Positions 24,937 to 36,324 of a DNA stretch of 64,000 nucleotides are shown here, one piece after another. Under the pieces are notes generated by a model, which did not search any database, was not told where the DNA came from, and saw only the letters and a list, made by a program, of their open reading frames with translations. Numbering within the stretch: the first letter of the stretch is position 1; every line of letters starts with the position of its first letter. Origin of the DNA: Schistosoma haematobium (lineage: Eukaryota; Platyhelminthes; Trematoda; Strigeidida; Schistosomatidae); assembly GCF_000699445.3 (NCBI RefSeq), contig NC_067200.1:10643450-10707449 (forward strand), read 5' to 3'. The translations under genes were made by a program, and so were the position numbers.

Positions 24937-25196
24937 TTGATGGAGTTTTCTTCTCTGAGCTAGATGGTTTGGTCGTGGAGCTTTCATCGTTCTTCTGAAC
25001 GAGATCAACGTCGAGGTGTACAGAACAAGCTGTGAAACGTATATGGAGAAATTTGAACACTTCATTTCTATCTGAAGTTTGTGTTGATGATGTCGTTCAG
25101 AAGAACGATGAAAGCTCCATGACCAAACTATCCAGCTCAGAGAACAAAACTCCATCAAAATCATCCACCTGAGCTACAAATCTTCTCAACCATCTC
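24937..25196 (-). repeat. Fold-back repeat (family C), single insertion
   Basis: Inverted arms (24938-25010 and 25085-25160) share a GATGGAG..TTCT..GAGCT..GGTTTGGTCGTGGAGC block. They flank a spacer of about 75 bases. A perfect 13-bp direct repeat, ATATTAGTATACT, lies at 24924-24936 and 25197-25209. On the minus strand the unit starts with a segment holding TAGCTCAGGTGG, close to a tRNA A box. I see no hammerhead in this family. Confidence 0.75.
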
Positions 25197-25582
25197 ATAT
25201 TAGTATACTCTTTTTTGTTGTTGATATTCTTATACAACATTAATATATAAAGGTCAATCTTATGAACAATACCAACCAAATGTTTATTTCCGTAGATCTC
25301 ATTTGACTATTACATAAAATCATTTGGAAAATAGTGTCAAACATAATTATTGAATGTTTGACAGGTACATATTGTTAACGATGAACTCATTTTCGAAAAA
25401 GGATTATATGTGAGTGAGTTAGGAATTGGCATTATGAAACTGTTCAAATAAATTTTGCTCTTAACTACAAGTTACTTTCGAACAACTTAATTATTGATTA
25501 GTCTTTTAATGACGCAGTCATTTAATTGAAAACCTATTATTCAGCTGTGTATTTAAACTTTGTAGTTAATGCATTTATTCAG

Positions 25583-26315
25583 ATGTTTTGATTGAGATCA
25601 TGAATCGATCAATGTTAGATCATCATTAAAACCTGGAAGCACTGAACATTAACATCGTTGGATGCCGGCTCAGTAGTCTAGAGGTTAGACATTCTCGCGA
25701 GGCCGGTCTTGAGTCCTGGCCCCTCATATGGGATGGATGTGTACTGATGAGGAATCCCATGCTTGGACGACTCTGTACATGGGACTAGAATCCAGGACCT
25801 TAGGTCTCGCTCACGAAAGCTTAAGCTATAGACCGATGAGCCGGTATCCGACGATGTTAATGCCTTGAGCAACCATTAATCCACTATCCGAAGTAATTAG
25901 CTGTCTCACACACAACACGGATTGGACTCCACTGGTCACGGTTTCTCACTAGAACTCCAAGAGTTACATCTTGAAGCCAGTGAGTGGTGAGCACATGATT
26001 ATCATCAGAATTGGGATTTATGGAGTTTGTAGTGTTTCAACGGTTGAATTCACTAGTCGATCTAAGCTATGACATCATTGAAAACCTGAAAGTACTAGAC
26101 ATTCGTTTCGTCCTAGGATAGGACTCCCCAGAGATACCGACATTCCTGAGGTTGGGTTCCGCGTGCGGGATCATGGGTGCACACTGATGAGGAGTTCCGC
26201 ACTGGGACGAAACGGCCGTCCAAAGCTTTCAGGATTTTAGTGGTGGCTTACCTTAGATCGACTCGTGAATTCAACTGTTAAAATACTACAACCTCCACAA
26301 ATCCCCATTCTGATG
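25583..26315 (+). mobile_element. Multiply inverted cluster of family A SINE segments
   Basis: Four segments alternate in orientation: plus (25583-25770), minus (25771-25985), minus tail piece (26010-26130) and plus (26131-26310). Each shows tRNA-like or hammerhead-tail landmarks. The last keeps GACGAAACGGCCGTCC but a changed core. Confidence 0.55.
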
Positions 26316-26504
26316 AAAAAAAGACCATTGTGCCGTTTAGAATGGAAACCTCAGTGTGCTGTAGATGAAGGAAGAAAATCTCAATTCGATTCTTAGAAAC
26401 GTTTAAAATTACCATCAACATACAATGAAATAGTAACTGAGTATTAAGTGGTGCCATGTATATTAAGTCCTTCTTAGAATTGACTAAACTCTGTCGAACA
26501 AGTT

Positions 26505-26592
26505 TAAATGTGGCCACTAGTCCGAGCGACTCAACATTGCGTGCACTAAATTGAGATGTTAGATAATGATTGAATGTAGTTGATCCGCTATC
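26505..26592 (-). mobile_element. Family B SINE fragment
   Basis: The stretch GTGGCCACTAGTCCGAGCG..GTGCACT matches the family B flank at about 1120-1175, followed by a decayed minus arm start. Confidence 0.4.
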
Positions 26593-26869
26593 AACTAGTA
26601 GCCTATTGATAGAACCCTAAACAGTTTGAAATCTAGTGCAATGGCTTTTTGTCAACTACTATCAAATCCAGTCTTTAATTAAATGTCTCATTTATATATT
26701 ATTTACAATTCCACAAAAAAATCAATTTGAAATCAAAAAGTTGTGTCCGATCCTGAGGATCACCGTTGCTGGTGACAGTAGTTACACAATGTTCTCCATA
26801 TTTTCAAAAGTTATCTAAATAAGGTTTGTAAACAATATAAACTACGATACCCGACAGTCTCCAAAAATC

Positions 26870-27222
26870 CTTTTCAATAGTGATTCATTTTCGAAGGTGA
26901 TTCCTGGAGTCCCGATGAGATACTGTGAGCAGTGGAATTCAACTATGTTGGATGTAAATCAGCTACCCATCATTAGCACTGAAGGATGATTGCTTGAACC
27001 ACGGGTTGGTTGAAATTAAACAATATAGGGCAGTGGGTGCTAACCCAATTGTCTAAATTTTAGCCTAGTCTAAAGTGTTAGCCTCCAGATTTGATGATCT
27101 TGGTTGTGTTCCCTGCAGTGATCGTTGATGCTTATACTACTGAATCTCATACTATGTTGAGTCAGTTGCCCAATGCTTTCTGCCATTTGATGATCGTCTA
27201 ATTCGATCAGACGACAAGCTTG
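26870..27222 (+). mobile_element. Very old SINE (family A), plus
   Basis: GATTCCTGGAGTCCCGATGA, GAGCAGTGGAATTCAACT and a hammerhead-tail relic (CCCAATGCTTTCTGCC) follow family A order. Confidence 0.35.
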
Positions 27223-27224
27223 AA

Positions 27225-30200
27225 CCTTAAACTTACTGGCTGAAATTTAAATGATTTGTTTAATAAATCCCTTTAAAGCATTAAATTTCTTTTTTCTTAT
27301 TACCTATAATTGATTTATTATTTTGTTCGAAATACCGTAATCATGAATTGATTTTCTCCCTTATTCAGACCATTTACATCACGCTATCAGTAACAACAAT
27401 AATAATCAAGATAATTAATGCAACTAAATTCAATCGGTTTATGAAACAAATAGGTTCCAACTTATAGATTGTTTTGTTCTATATGCGTCATAATGATAGT
27501 GATTTATTTTACTCATGTATTGCATTCAATATGTTTAGCATATATACAATGGATATGTAATCAGTACAGTAGATTAGATATAGACTTATGTGAATATTTA
27601 AAGAAGAAATCATTGGAGCAAGTAGTTGAGCACATTTTCTTAACATCATAGTCTATAATCACTGAGTCAGTGAATTTCAAAGGATTTCGATATTATCACT
27701 GGTTTTTGTTATTGACAGAGTTGTTTGTTATTACAGTGAGGTGTTATGAAGACTAATGAACTTGAAAGTTTACATCACCAATTGATTTTCATTAGATAAT
27801 CATTAAAAACATAAAAGCATTGAACATTTGTTTTGTCCTAATATGGTACTCCTTATTTGTAACCAATTACCAAAACATCAGGAATTGCAAATGTTTGTCA
27901 ACTATGTTTTACAGTTGATTAATTCCACTGTAGATTACATAGAATTATGAAAGGGAAGAAGAAACGAATACATTTTTATGATGATTAGGAGTATTTGAAT
28001 TATAGTACGAACTATGAATCCCAGAAATAACACAATTAGATCAAGAAGTACTAGATAAGCACGAACGAATGTACTGTATTTGGAATTCGAAACCAAGCAT
28101 TCAAAAAGTGCCAAGGAATCATTAGTTCATTCAAACACCACAATTTTCCAAAGTTTTTAATGTACATTGAAATGTTTGAAAGATCAATCTAACTGAAAAG
28201 AACTGATGAAGAGATATATGGGTTAAGTGTTGGATAAATGTTAGTTTTAGTTTGACAGATAGCTCAATAAAATATTTCTGGGATTAAGACATGCATAATA
28301 CATGTGCGTAGAAACTATACCCAATTCAAAAATTTTAAGAGTTAAGTAGATAATTAGACAGAGATTGTGACTAGATCATTTTCTATCATTAATTCATGAA
28401 GATATGAGTGACGTAGAGAAATGCGGAGTTCTTAACTCGATATGTAGGAGGATAGATGGTTAAACAAAAGTTGTTTTAAAATTTTACTCCATGTAAGCAG
28501 AAATCCGTAACAATAGTGTAGTTTAATCCTTGACTGATTTAGTTCATTTTTCTAATATTTATTAACAGCTTGTGTTAGTAATACAATGACCCAGTCAAAC
28601 ATTGAACCAATGAAAGGAGAAGCCTATTGGTAAAAAATTGTCTTACTTTTCTAAAGAACGAGACACGTGTGATATATATATTGTATCACTTTTGATATTA
28701 AAGGTCACATCTCAATCTCGATCTTCCCACTCAAGTAGTTGGTTGGGTTCGTGCATAGAAAACTTGTGTATCACTATCATCTCGACAGCTCAGCATGACA
28801 GTAATGGATTATGATTTTTTGATGATAAATGGGTTTTGATTTGCTAGACTGAATTTATTGAATGTTGACCGATAAATGAAATACAATGATGGTATGGCCG
28901 AGTGATGGCCATTTTTGTCGTAAACCCTAGAATAATAAACTGATGATAACAAAGACAAGACCACTAAGAGGAAGAATAAATTGTTTATTAAATAAAATGA
29001 AATATTCATATACAAGTTTTCTCACAAAAACAAACTTGGCTAAACATTACAAAATCCATTGAGAGATATCAGTTTTGTAGGTCACTTAGTCTCCAATGTA
29101 CTAATACGACTGCTAGGTTTAATTCTTGCTCAGCATATCGATTATGCGTATTTCAACTCCTTCATGACTAATCTCGAGAATTTCTTTTGTTCTATATGTT
29201 CATATGGGTTATTGACAACTAAGGGATGTAGGTTAATACATACCCATCTCGTTATCTCACTTAGGCTATCTATAACATTAACGTGTACACAATTTTTAAC
29301 AGTTTACGGACTTTTAAACTATATTGGTGCTTTAGAATTTGTATTTTCCCGCTACTAACGACAAGGACTACATGCGATCAACCTCAATTGACATCGGTAC
29401 AGGCTAAATGCATTGCCTTAATTAAATGGCAACAACAAGAGAATCTTCTGAGGACATATATATGCCAACAGAAACTAATCATTAGTATTCTTTAACATCA
29501 GTAACGGTTAATTACAAACCGTTACAAATAAAATAACACTTGTTGAGAAGGATAGTGAATGTCTGTACTTATTGGCTTAATGAACGATACGTTGATGTTT
29601 AAGGAAATTAGTGTTTAACTTTAGTGTAAACATCAACACAGACATGATGATAAACCAGTTGAAGAGCTATAAATAGAATGAAACATACCTTCTTGTTTTC
29701 ACTGTTAAGTATAATTCAATTTTATTAAGATAATTACATTTAGTTCGTATCTTTTAGTGTTAGAAGACACTGATTTATGAAGTTATGCTAATATATATCA
29801 ATGTTTTTACGAAATTTTCCATATCACGTAATTTGGATGATGATGATGATGTTGAATGCTCATCTACAACTTTGGTCAGGAAACATAGTGATGAGAATGT
29901 ATGAGGTCCAGAGAAAAAAAAAGCTGTTTAAGGAATATTACACTCAGGCGTGTCAAGATTTTTATTCTTAGGATTAGAAATATCCGAGTTCAAATGTATA
30001 CCATTAAAAGTATAACATTTAAGAAAATAGAGTTAGAATACTAACCTTTCATTTCATTTCTACATTCTTTGTTGTAATACACAATTCATCGACATAGACT
30101 TCTTTCTAATTGTTTATGATATATTTAGATATATCATTAATCTGAATGTCACCTCTAAAAGTCTGTTAAGGCTGTCATTATAGATTAGTGTACTACATTC

Positions 30201-30601
30201 AGTATTTCATGGTCTATTATATCACATCAATACAATTGAATACACATCTTTAAAGACACCACCTACTATTTTCGTTCTCTTTTTTGTGAGAACATATGCA
30301 AAAAAAAATTTTTGTGTGCAGATAGATACATAGAAATTCAAAGAAACTACGGGCTAAAAATTTTTTTTTTCCTTTTTTAAATGTTCATCTTGTTTTTCAC
30401 TTATTTCACAATTGTTTGTGAATAGTCAAGCACATATACACGCACGCACGCACGAGAGAGCGCGCACATACACACACAAATGGCGTAGGTACGTTTTTCA
30501 TTAAACATTGAATAGATCTTTTCTTAAAAGTAATAACAATAAGAACAACATTGAACATAGAATGGTTGACTGAACTCATTGAAATTCATGATTATTATTG
30601 C

Positions 30602-30648
<47 letters not shown>

Positions 30649-31065
30649 GTAGTAGTAGTAGTAGTAGTAATGGTGTTATAATATTATCACATTTTGTATG
30701 ACTGTATGGATGAATAATTTTCTTCTTAGAGAAGTAGAATAATCTGTCAAGTTAATAGAATGAACACAGAAGGTATGGAATGAAATTTAACTGTTTTACA
30801 AATAATAATTTACCACTTTGAAGTGTGTTTACAATCTCGAATTCATCTTTTTGAAATTCAACATTGAATAGAGACTAGTAAGTTTGATTATTTTTTTTGG
30901 TTTGGTATTTTGTGAACAAATTAATTGAAAAACTATTGAAAGTTATGAAAAACTAGAGAGCTGTTTGATCTTAATTCAGGAATTTCATGTAGTACACTGA
31001 CATGGTCTGCCTTGGAATAGAATCAAAGAACATCAGATATGGAAGGAAATACTTAGTTACTCACT
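27225..31065. other. Long non-coding stretch
   Basis: A 99-codon frame at 29059-29358 has no known motif. A CGCACGCACG and GAGAGCGCGC run lies near 30440. I see no supported gene. Confidence 0.45.
30606..30668. repeat. (ATT)n-(AGT)n compound microsatellite
   Basis: Fourteen or so ATT units change into seven AGT units. Confidence 0.95.
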
Positions 31066-31067
31066 TA

Positions 31068-31400
31068 CTTACTTACTTATGCCTGTTACTCCCGATGGAG
31101 CATAGGCCTCCGACCAGCATTCTCCAATCCACTCTGTCCTGGGCCTTTCTTTCTAGTTCTATCTAATCCTTGTTCATTATTTTCAGGTATGTCACCATTT
31201 CTCGTCGTAATGTGTTCTTTGGTCTTTCTCTCTTCCTTTGGCCTTAAGGATTCCAAGTGAGCGCTTGTCTTTTGACGCAGTTGGGTGCTTTCCTCAATGT
31301 GTGTCCTATCCACTTCCAGAGCTTCTTCCTGACTTCTTCCTCCACTGGGATCTGGTTTGTTCTCTTCCACAGTAGGTTGTTGCTGGTAGTGTCTGGAAAA
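31068..31400 (-). mobile_element. RTE-type LINE 3' fragment
   Basis: The minus strand ends in the same terminus, with a CTTACTTACTTA edge at 31068. The 118-codon open frame here is out of register with the true LINE frame. Confidence 0.65.
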
Positions 31401-31534
31401 CGGATCTGAAGTAATTTGAAGTTGAATGGAAAGAAATGTCAAACATTTGATTTACTGACTTCATAAACAATAGCCTGTAACTCCACCTTCAAATGACTCA
31501 ACTAATTACTTGAAAGATTATATGAAAAATCGTA

Positions 31535-31568
31535 GTATATAGATAGATAGACAGATAGATAGATAGGA
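31535..31568. repeat. (GATA)n microsatellite
   Basis: ATAGATAGATAGACAGATAG type run with one GACA change. A shorter GATA run lies at 8664-8682. Confidence 0.9.
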
Positions 31569-32111
31569 CTTTAGGGGACTGGTTTTATCCATATGAATTG
31601 ATCCGACATTACTCAGTTTCATATAAAAAATAATTTTAATTGAACATATTTGATTGAATCTGGCCCCCAGTCGAACTATGTACATTCTGATTGGAACATG
31701 CGTTGATGCTTACTGTTAATTTACACCTTAGCATTATCTCTCTCAAGAATGCAAATATTCTTTTCTAACAGAATTTAACTAGCATGAAACCTAAATTTTA
31801 ATACTATCTTCTTATTTAGTGCTTTCAGCTATTCTGTATAGATCAAGTCGCATTCGTAATCCCAATTTACTTAAATCATAATGGTTATACTTACAACATG
31901 ATCGATGGAATATAATCAGTGTTGAAGACGCAGACAACCCTTATATTTAGTTACTATAGAATGATCAGTTCATAAAGATCTTCGAAAGTAAACAGACAAA
32001 TTAATTCACCATTTAGTTGACACAAACTTTAAATCAACCCTCAATTAAAATTACTTCAACGATTTGTTTTATAATTTGAAGTGTACAGGTCATCGATTCA
32101 GTAAACTCCTC

Positions 32112-32330
32112 ATATATGGATGATGGCTAGCATTTAAATCCAGGATGAGCGTTTTGTCTTATTTGAGACTCATTATCTGAATGTAGCTACATCCTAGAGT
32201 TGATTTTTACTCCTGGACCCAAACCCAGTAATATTCGCTTCGTAAAGCCATCACGTTATCCATTTAGCATTTGGGTCCGATTAGTCACTGAGTAGTATAA
32301 TGGAATGGGGTTTAATTCACACAAACTGAT
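32112..32330 (-). mobile_element. SM-alpha-like SINE, decayed
   Basis: GATGGCTAGCATTTAAATCC through GACTCATTATCTGAATG, then ACCCAAACCCAGTA and a TTTGGGTCCGA end, follow SM-alpha in reverse. Confidence 0.5.
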
Positions 32331-32929
32331 TGTTTACGTTTCTGTGAAACCCGGATTTCACTATTAGTTATCATCCATCTCTGCTTGAAATGGTCGTGAC
32401 TTCATAGCGATATCGAGTCAATCAGTATGATATGATAAAAAGAAACTGATCAATTATAGTCCTACACATAACTGAGGAGACCGAAACAACCAATATATAT
32501 GTGTGTATGCACGCATATATGTATGTATTATTATTATCACTATTATAATCAAATTTGGACAACATAATCGTTTTTATGTATAGATTATCAGTTCTTCATA
32601 TTTTCTTATTTACATTAAAACCAGTTTATACATTGTATACGTTAAACAAGAAAGGCAACTGAATGATTTTTCTCAAGTCTTGTTCATGTCTTTGTGTAAA
32701 ACAGATATGGAAATAAGATTCTTTTTAAACTTCGGTTAATCATTTAAAGAATCTGCACACATTGATTTCACGTAAGGTATGGCTTTTGAATCAGTGAAAG
32801 AAGATTTATAGTTTAAGTTGAATGAATTGACTATAAAGCTTTCATTGTCATTGCATCAAATAATATTATCATATAGCTAAAGATGAACATGGAACTACTT
32901 ATTAGTTGGTCACTAGTATTCTTGACCGT

Positions 32930-33295
32930 TAAATGGATGGAAGTAGTCGGAAGGAAACCCTGAATGTAAGTCTTATACTGTTTTTCATTTGTCAGGAATA
33001 AGCATATTCAATGCTAATAAAATTAATGATCCCTAGTAGATTCGAATAAGCAACATCAAGCTTCAGAGTTTGGTATATTACGAATGAGCTTTTTTTGGAT
33101 AGCCACGAAAATAGTGACCACCATCACAACTGTCTAATTTCTAGATCTAGTTAGGTTCTATTGATCAAGTTGCAATGGAAATACCCTAGCCTAAGTTATT
33201 CTCATGGTGAGCATCAAACCCCTTAAGATTACTGGTAAGACTTGCGGACAAGTGCCGTAAAGCAAGAAACTCAAGTTCAAGAATTCCCACTTCCC
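32930..33295 (+). mobile_element. Very old fold-back SINE (family B)
   Basis: A minus-like arm (about 32930-33090, with GGAAACCCTG) and a plus-like arm (about 33190-33295, with GGACAAGTGCC..GAAAC) recall family B. Both ribozymes are decayed. Confidence 0.35.
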
Positions 33296-33895
33296 CGAAA
33301 ACATTCAATAACGTAACATCAAAATATAATCCACACGATGTATGGCCTGAAAAATTAGTTCTAGGTCAATGACAAATAAATCGACAGAATTCCATAACCC
33401 ACAAAGAAAAAGACAAATATGACTCAGTGATAAATTAATTGTAAAAATTTCTGAATACATTAAATTTACGAGAGAAGAATAAGCAGACAGTAGAAAAATT
33501 CGACTGGGACCACAAATATTCAAGGACTAAAGCTAAACAAATAAAATGGTTGAAGTCACATTACTGATCCGATAGTGTACAAAATAAACACTGATCAGAT
33601 TATTTTAAAACACAACATTAATTAAAGTGTCTGTATTCCATATTAGTGGTTAAAGGTGATTAGTTCTTGTTACATGTGTACATTCTAACTGGACTGACCA
33701 AGCAGTGTCATTTAGTTAACATTTTTAATAAAGTTAGATTTTAGCTAGTAACCGAATTTAGGATGAGTGTTACATGTTTGAAAGTAGTCGTTATTAATAT
33801 ACTACCTATTATAGATTGATGAGAAAGAAATTCGTTCCAAAAACTGAGTTTAACGAATGAAGTATTAGATGGTGGTTGGAGGTAGTCAACAGGAA

Positions 33896-33940
33896 ACCCT
33901 GGACCCGGGTTTCGTGCTACTTGGCACTCGTCAGCAAGGT
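33896..33940 (-). ncRNA. Hammerhead ribozyme motif (family B), minus arm, core intact
   Basis: The reverse complement has ACCTTG, CTGACGA, GTGC-CAAGTA-GCAC, GAAA, CCCGGG, GTC and CAGGGT. Stem I pairs with one wobble and stem II with four base pairs. Confidence 0.7.
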
Positions 33941-34213
33941 GTACCTGTAATCTTGAGGGAACTGGTGCTCCCTGGCGGATTCGATCTCGTGTCACCCAGC
34001 TTCACAGTCAGAGCATTCGATCTGCACTAATAAGGACTAGACGAGCATGACATTGATCACCACCCAGTAATCAATCAATTGTGATTACATCTCAGTCCTA
34101 CAGGAGGTCAGTCGCGGCTCGGATAGCTCAGTGGTAACGTCTCTGAATGTGAAGCTGGGTGACACGAGATCGAATCCGCCAGGGAGCACCAGTTCCCTCA
34201 AGATTACAGGTAC

Positions 34214-34258
34214 ACCTTGCTGACGAGTGCCAAGTAGCACGAAACCCGGGTCCAGGGT
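34214..34258 (+). ncRNA. Hammerhead ribozyme motif (family B), plus arm, core intact
   Basis: ACCTTG, CTGACGA (34220-34226), GTGC/GCAC, GAAA (34241-34244), CCCGGG, GTC ending at 34252 and CAGGGT are all present. Its stems II and III differ from family A by base-pair-preserving changes, which supports a selected fold. Confidence 0.72.
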
Positions 34259-34489
34259 TTCCTGTTGACTACCTCCAACCACCATCTAATCTCAATACAT
34301 AGTGCCCGCAGTGTCGAGTCACCTAGACTGGTGGCCACATTGCAACATGATCGATAGCATTCGATCTGCACTAATAAGGACTAGACAAGCATGACATTGA
34401 TCACCACCCAGTGATCAATCAATTGTGAATGAAGTATTCACAGGCAATCAAATAAATATTACACGCTTTGCTGTGAATGTGATGAGTAA

Positions 34490-34600
34490 CGTAAATCATG
34501 AAATTTCACAACCTCTACTAATCGATTACATTCAAAATAATCATGCGCTCTTTAGTGACTAATTTCTAGAGGTAATTTCTCAGAGTTCTATGAAAAGCGA
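34490..34600 (+). mobile_element. Family A SINE head, cut by the Penelope-like element
   Basis: AATTTCACAACCTC, AATCATGCGCTC, TAGTGAC and GGTAATTTCTCAGAGTTCTA are the head of family A. Homology stops where the RT frame begins. Confidence 0.55.
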
Positions 34601-36250
34601 TTATCAAAATTATTAAACCCTATCAGAAATCAATATTGTAAGTATTCATTGACCGACTCATTTGAATTAATTAATTACTTAAAGGATATAAATATAAAAA
34701 CAAAGACAATGTGCTCCTGTGATGTTAACACTTTATTTACAAATGTACCTATTAGGAAAACCATTGATATTTTGTGTGACTATATTTCTTCGAATAACCT
34801 TTCACTGCCACTTCCTGTTAAAACTCTTAAAGATTTATTTATATTGTGTACAGATAATGTAAAATTCACATTTGAAGGTGAACACTTCAGACAAATAGAT
34901 GGTGTAGCTATGGGTAGCCCTCTAGGACCATTGCTGGCTGATGTGTTCATGGGGTATGTTGAAAATTTAGTTGAAGACTCAGTTCGAAAGATGGGTCTGT
35001 ATAAACAATATGTAGATGACATAATAATCATAGGGGATAAAAGTGAAGACATAAACCACTTGTTAGAAGAATTCAATAGTAGTCAAAAGCACATTTCTCT
35101 TACATGTGAAGAAGAGAAGAACAATCAACTTCCCTTTCTTGACATCCTGATTAGTAGGAGAGATGATGGTTCCATAAAACGTGCTATATATAGAAAACCA
35201 ACATGGACAGGTCACTGCCCTATTCATTATAAACGCGGTTTAATAAAGAGCTTATTCAATAGAATCAATCGTATTTGTAGTAGTGATACTACTGCAGTAG
35301 AGATGAAGCTCTTGATTAATGCGTTAATCAATAATGGTTATTCTTTGAAGTTCATAAACCGCTGGAGGGTTTGCAATACGACTAGACCTATGACGCTTCT
35401 GGCACCCAAAAAGCGAGTTTATATTACGTTACCATTCAGAGGTGACACAAATAGTCTCATGTTGAAACAGAGACTTAAATTAGCTATCATCCGGATATTT
35501 TATGCAGCCCAACTTGTCATTATCGAAAAGACAAGGTGTATGTTTCACCAAAAGCCCAAACAGCACAAAAGCGATTGTGTCACATCCCATTGTGTCTATC
35601 AATTTACATGTATGTGTGGAAACACGTACACAGGGAGGAGCAATCGTGATTTGCAATTAAGGGTGGGTGAACATATACCAAAATGGTTGCAGAATCAGAT
35701 GAATTCCAATGGTGAAATAAGATCACAGGATAGACAGACATCATCATCCATTGCGAAACATTTGATTGAGACGGGTCATAAGGTTGATATCAAATCAGCA
35801 TTTGTTGTGTTGTACAAAAGCCTTCAAGGACGTACACTAAGGTTTATTGAAGCCTTGGACATACGGAAAATGAAACCCCCTTTATGTGTTCAAAAACAAT
35901 TTGTCCTTACACTTAACCTACCATGGTAATACTATTTATTATCCAGAATGGTTATCACATGTGTTTTTGCGTACTTTAATATTTTTCCTTTGTTATGACT
36001 TACCCTCAACCTGTCTAGTTGACCTTTTAGTTTTCATATATAAATGTTCTTAACAAGTATATATGTGATCAGATTGTTCGAAATGTATTGCGCAAATATA
36101 TCACATAATTCTGATAAACTACGTCTTCTCATTGCATTATCGAAATTTATCAAAGGGACTAATTGTTTTAAAGATCTGAAGAGTATAAACTTATCAGTTG
36201 TGAGACAGTTATATTCTAATTGAGTTAGTAGATGGTTGCTCAATATGGTG
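34600..36250 (+). mobile_element. Penelope-like retroelement, 5'-truncated
   Basis: The element carries the 3' two thirds of a Penelope-like ORF. The left edge is abrupt: bases up to about 34600 are family A SINE sequence, and the RT coding frame starts there. The right edge is unclear. Degenerate SINE sequence of the same orientation resumes at about 36325, so the element seems to be nested in an older SINE. Penelope-like elements are a separate class of retroelement, related to telomerase, and are known in schistosomes. Confidence 0.8.
34649..35929 (+). CDS. Penelope-like reverse transcriptase / GIY-YIG endonuclease (N-terminally truncated)
   Basis: The frame is open for 426 codons and stays open upstream to a TGA at about 34556, so the listed start (a TTG) is not a real start. 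The N-terminal part of the usual protein is missing. The RT palm is visible: a CSCDVNTLFTNVP block (residues 22-34) with the first catalytic Asp, GVAMGSPLGPLLADVF (85-100), and YVDD (121-124), followed by a thumb-like region. The C-terminal third has a GIY-YIG nuclease: YQFTCMCGNTYTGRS (317-331), an R..EH pair, and a late Glu in RFIEALDIRKMKP. This pairing of an RT with a GIY-YIG nuclease is diagnostic of Penelope-like elements. The product would copy RNA at a nicked target. The frame has no stop, so this copy is fairly young, yet it lacks its 5' part and is probably dead. Confidence 0.88.
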   Translation: MTDSFELINYLKDINIKTKTMCSCDVNTLFTNVPIRKTIDILCDYISSNNLSLPLPVKTLKDLFILCTDNVKFTFEGEHFRQIDGVAMGSPLGPLLADVFMGYVENLVEDSVRKMGLYKQYVDDIIIIGDKSEDINHLLEEFNSSQKHISLTCEEEKNNQLPFLDILISRRDDGSIKRAIYRKPTWTGHCPIHYKRGLIKSLFNRINRICSSDTTAVEMKLLINALINNGYSLKFINRWRVCNTTRPMTLLAPKKRVYITLPFRGDTNSLMLKQRLKLAIIRIFYAAQLVIIEKTRCMFHQKPKQHKSDCVTSHCVYQFTCMCGNTYTGRSNRDLQLRVGEHIPKWLQNQMNSNGEIRSQDRQTSSSIAKHLIETGHKVDIKSAFVVLYKSLQGRTLRFIEALDIRKMKPPLCVQKQFVLTLNLPW

Positions 36251-36324
36251 AATTAATTATAATTAGGAATATGATCTATTTAATGGTGATTTAATAGATC
36301 AAATCCCAAGCGATTGCCACAAAA

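Larger units (their letters stand above)
33867..34426 (+). mobile_element. Fold-back hammerhead SINE (family B), single 560-bp insertion
   Basis: Family B is a second tRNA-like repeat with its own hammerhead. A minus arm (33867-34011), a spacer, and a full plus arm (34085-34357) lie between perfect 12-bp direct repeats, GAATGAAGTATT (33855-33866 and 34427-34438). The plus arm has an A box (TAGCTCAGTGG, near 34124) and a B-box-like GATCGAATCC. A segment of about 72 bases is repeated directly at 34012-34084 and 34357-34426. Confidence 0.82.

Noticed and set aside
24937..25196. Classic MITE or DNA transposon
   Set aside because: The 12-13 bp target duplications and the A-box-like start fit retroposition better.
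29059..29358. 99-codon plus-strand frame
   Set aside because: It has no known motif or splice context. I could not tell it from chance in AT-rich DNA.
31086..31442. 118-codon minus-strand frame rich in charged residues
   Set aside because: It is an out-of-register reading of the RTE-type LINE terminus, whose true frame is recognisable but broken.
34649..35929. Telomerase or LINE reverse transcriptase
   Set aside because: The C-terminal GIY-YIG nuclease and the RT motif spacing fit Penelope-like elements instead.
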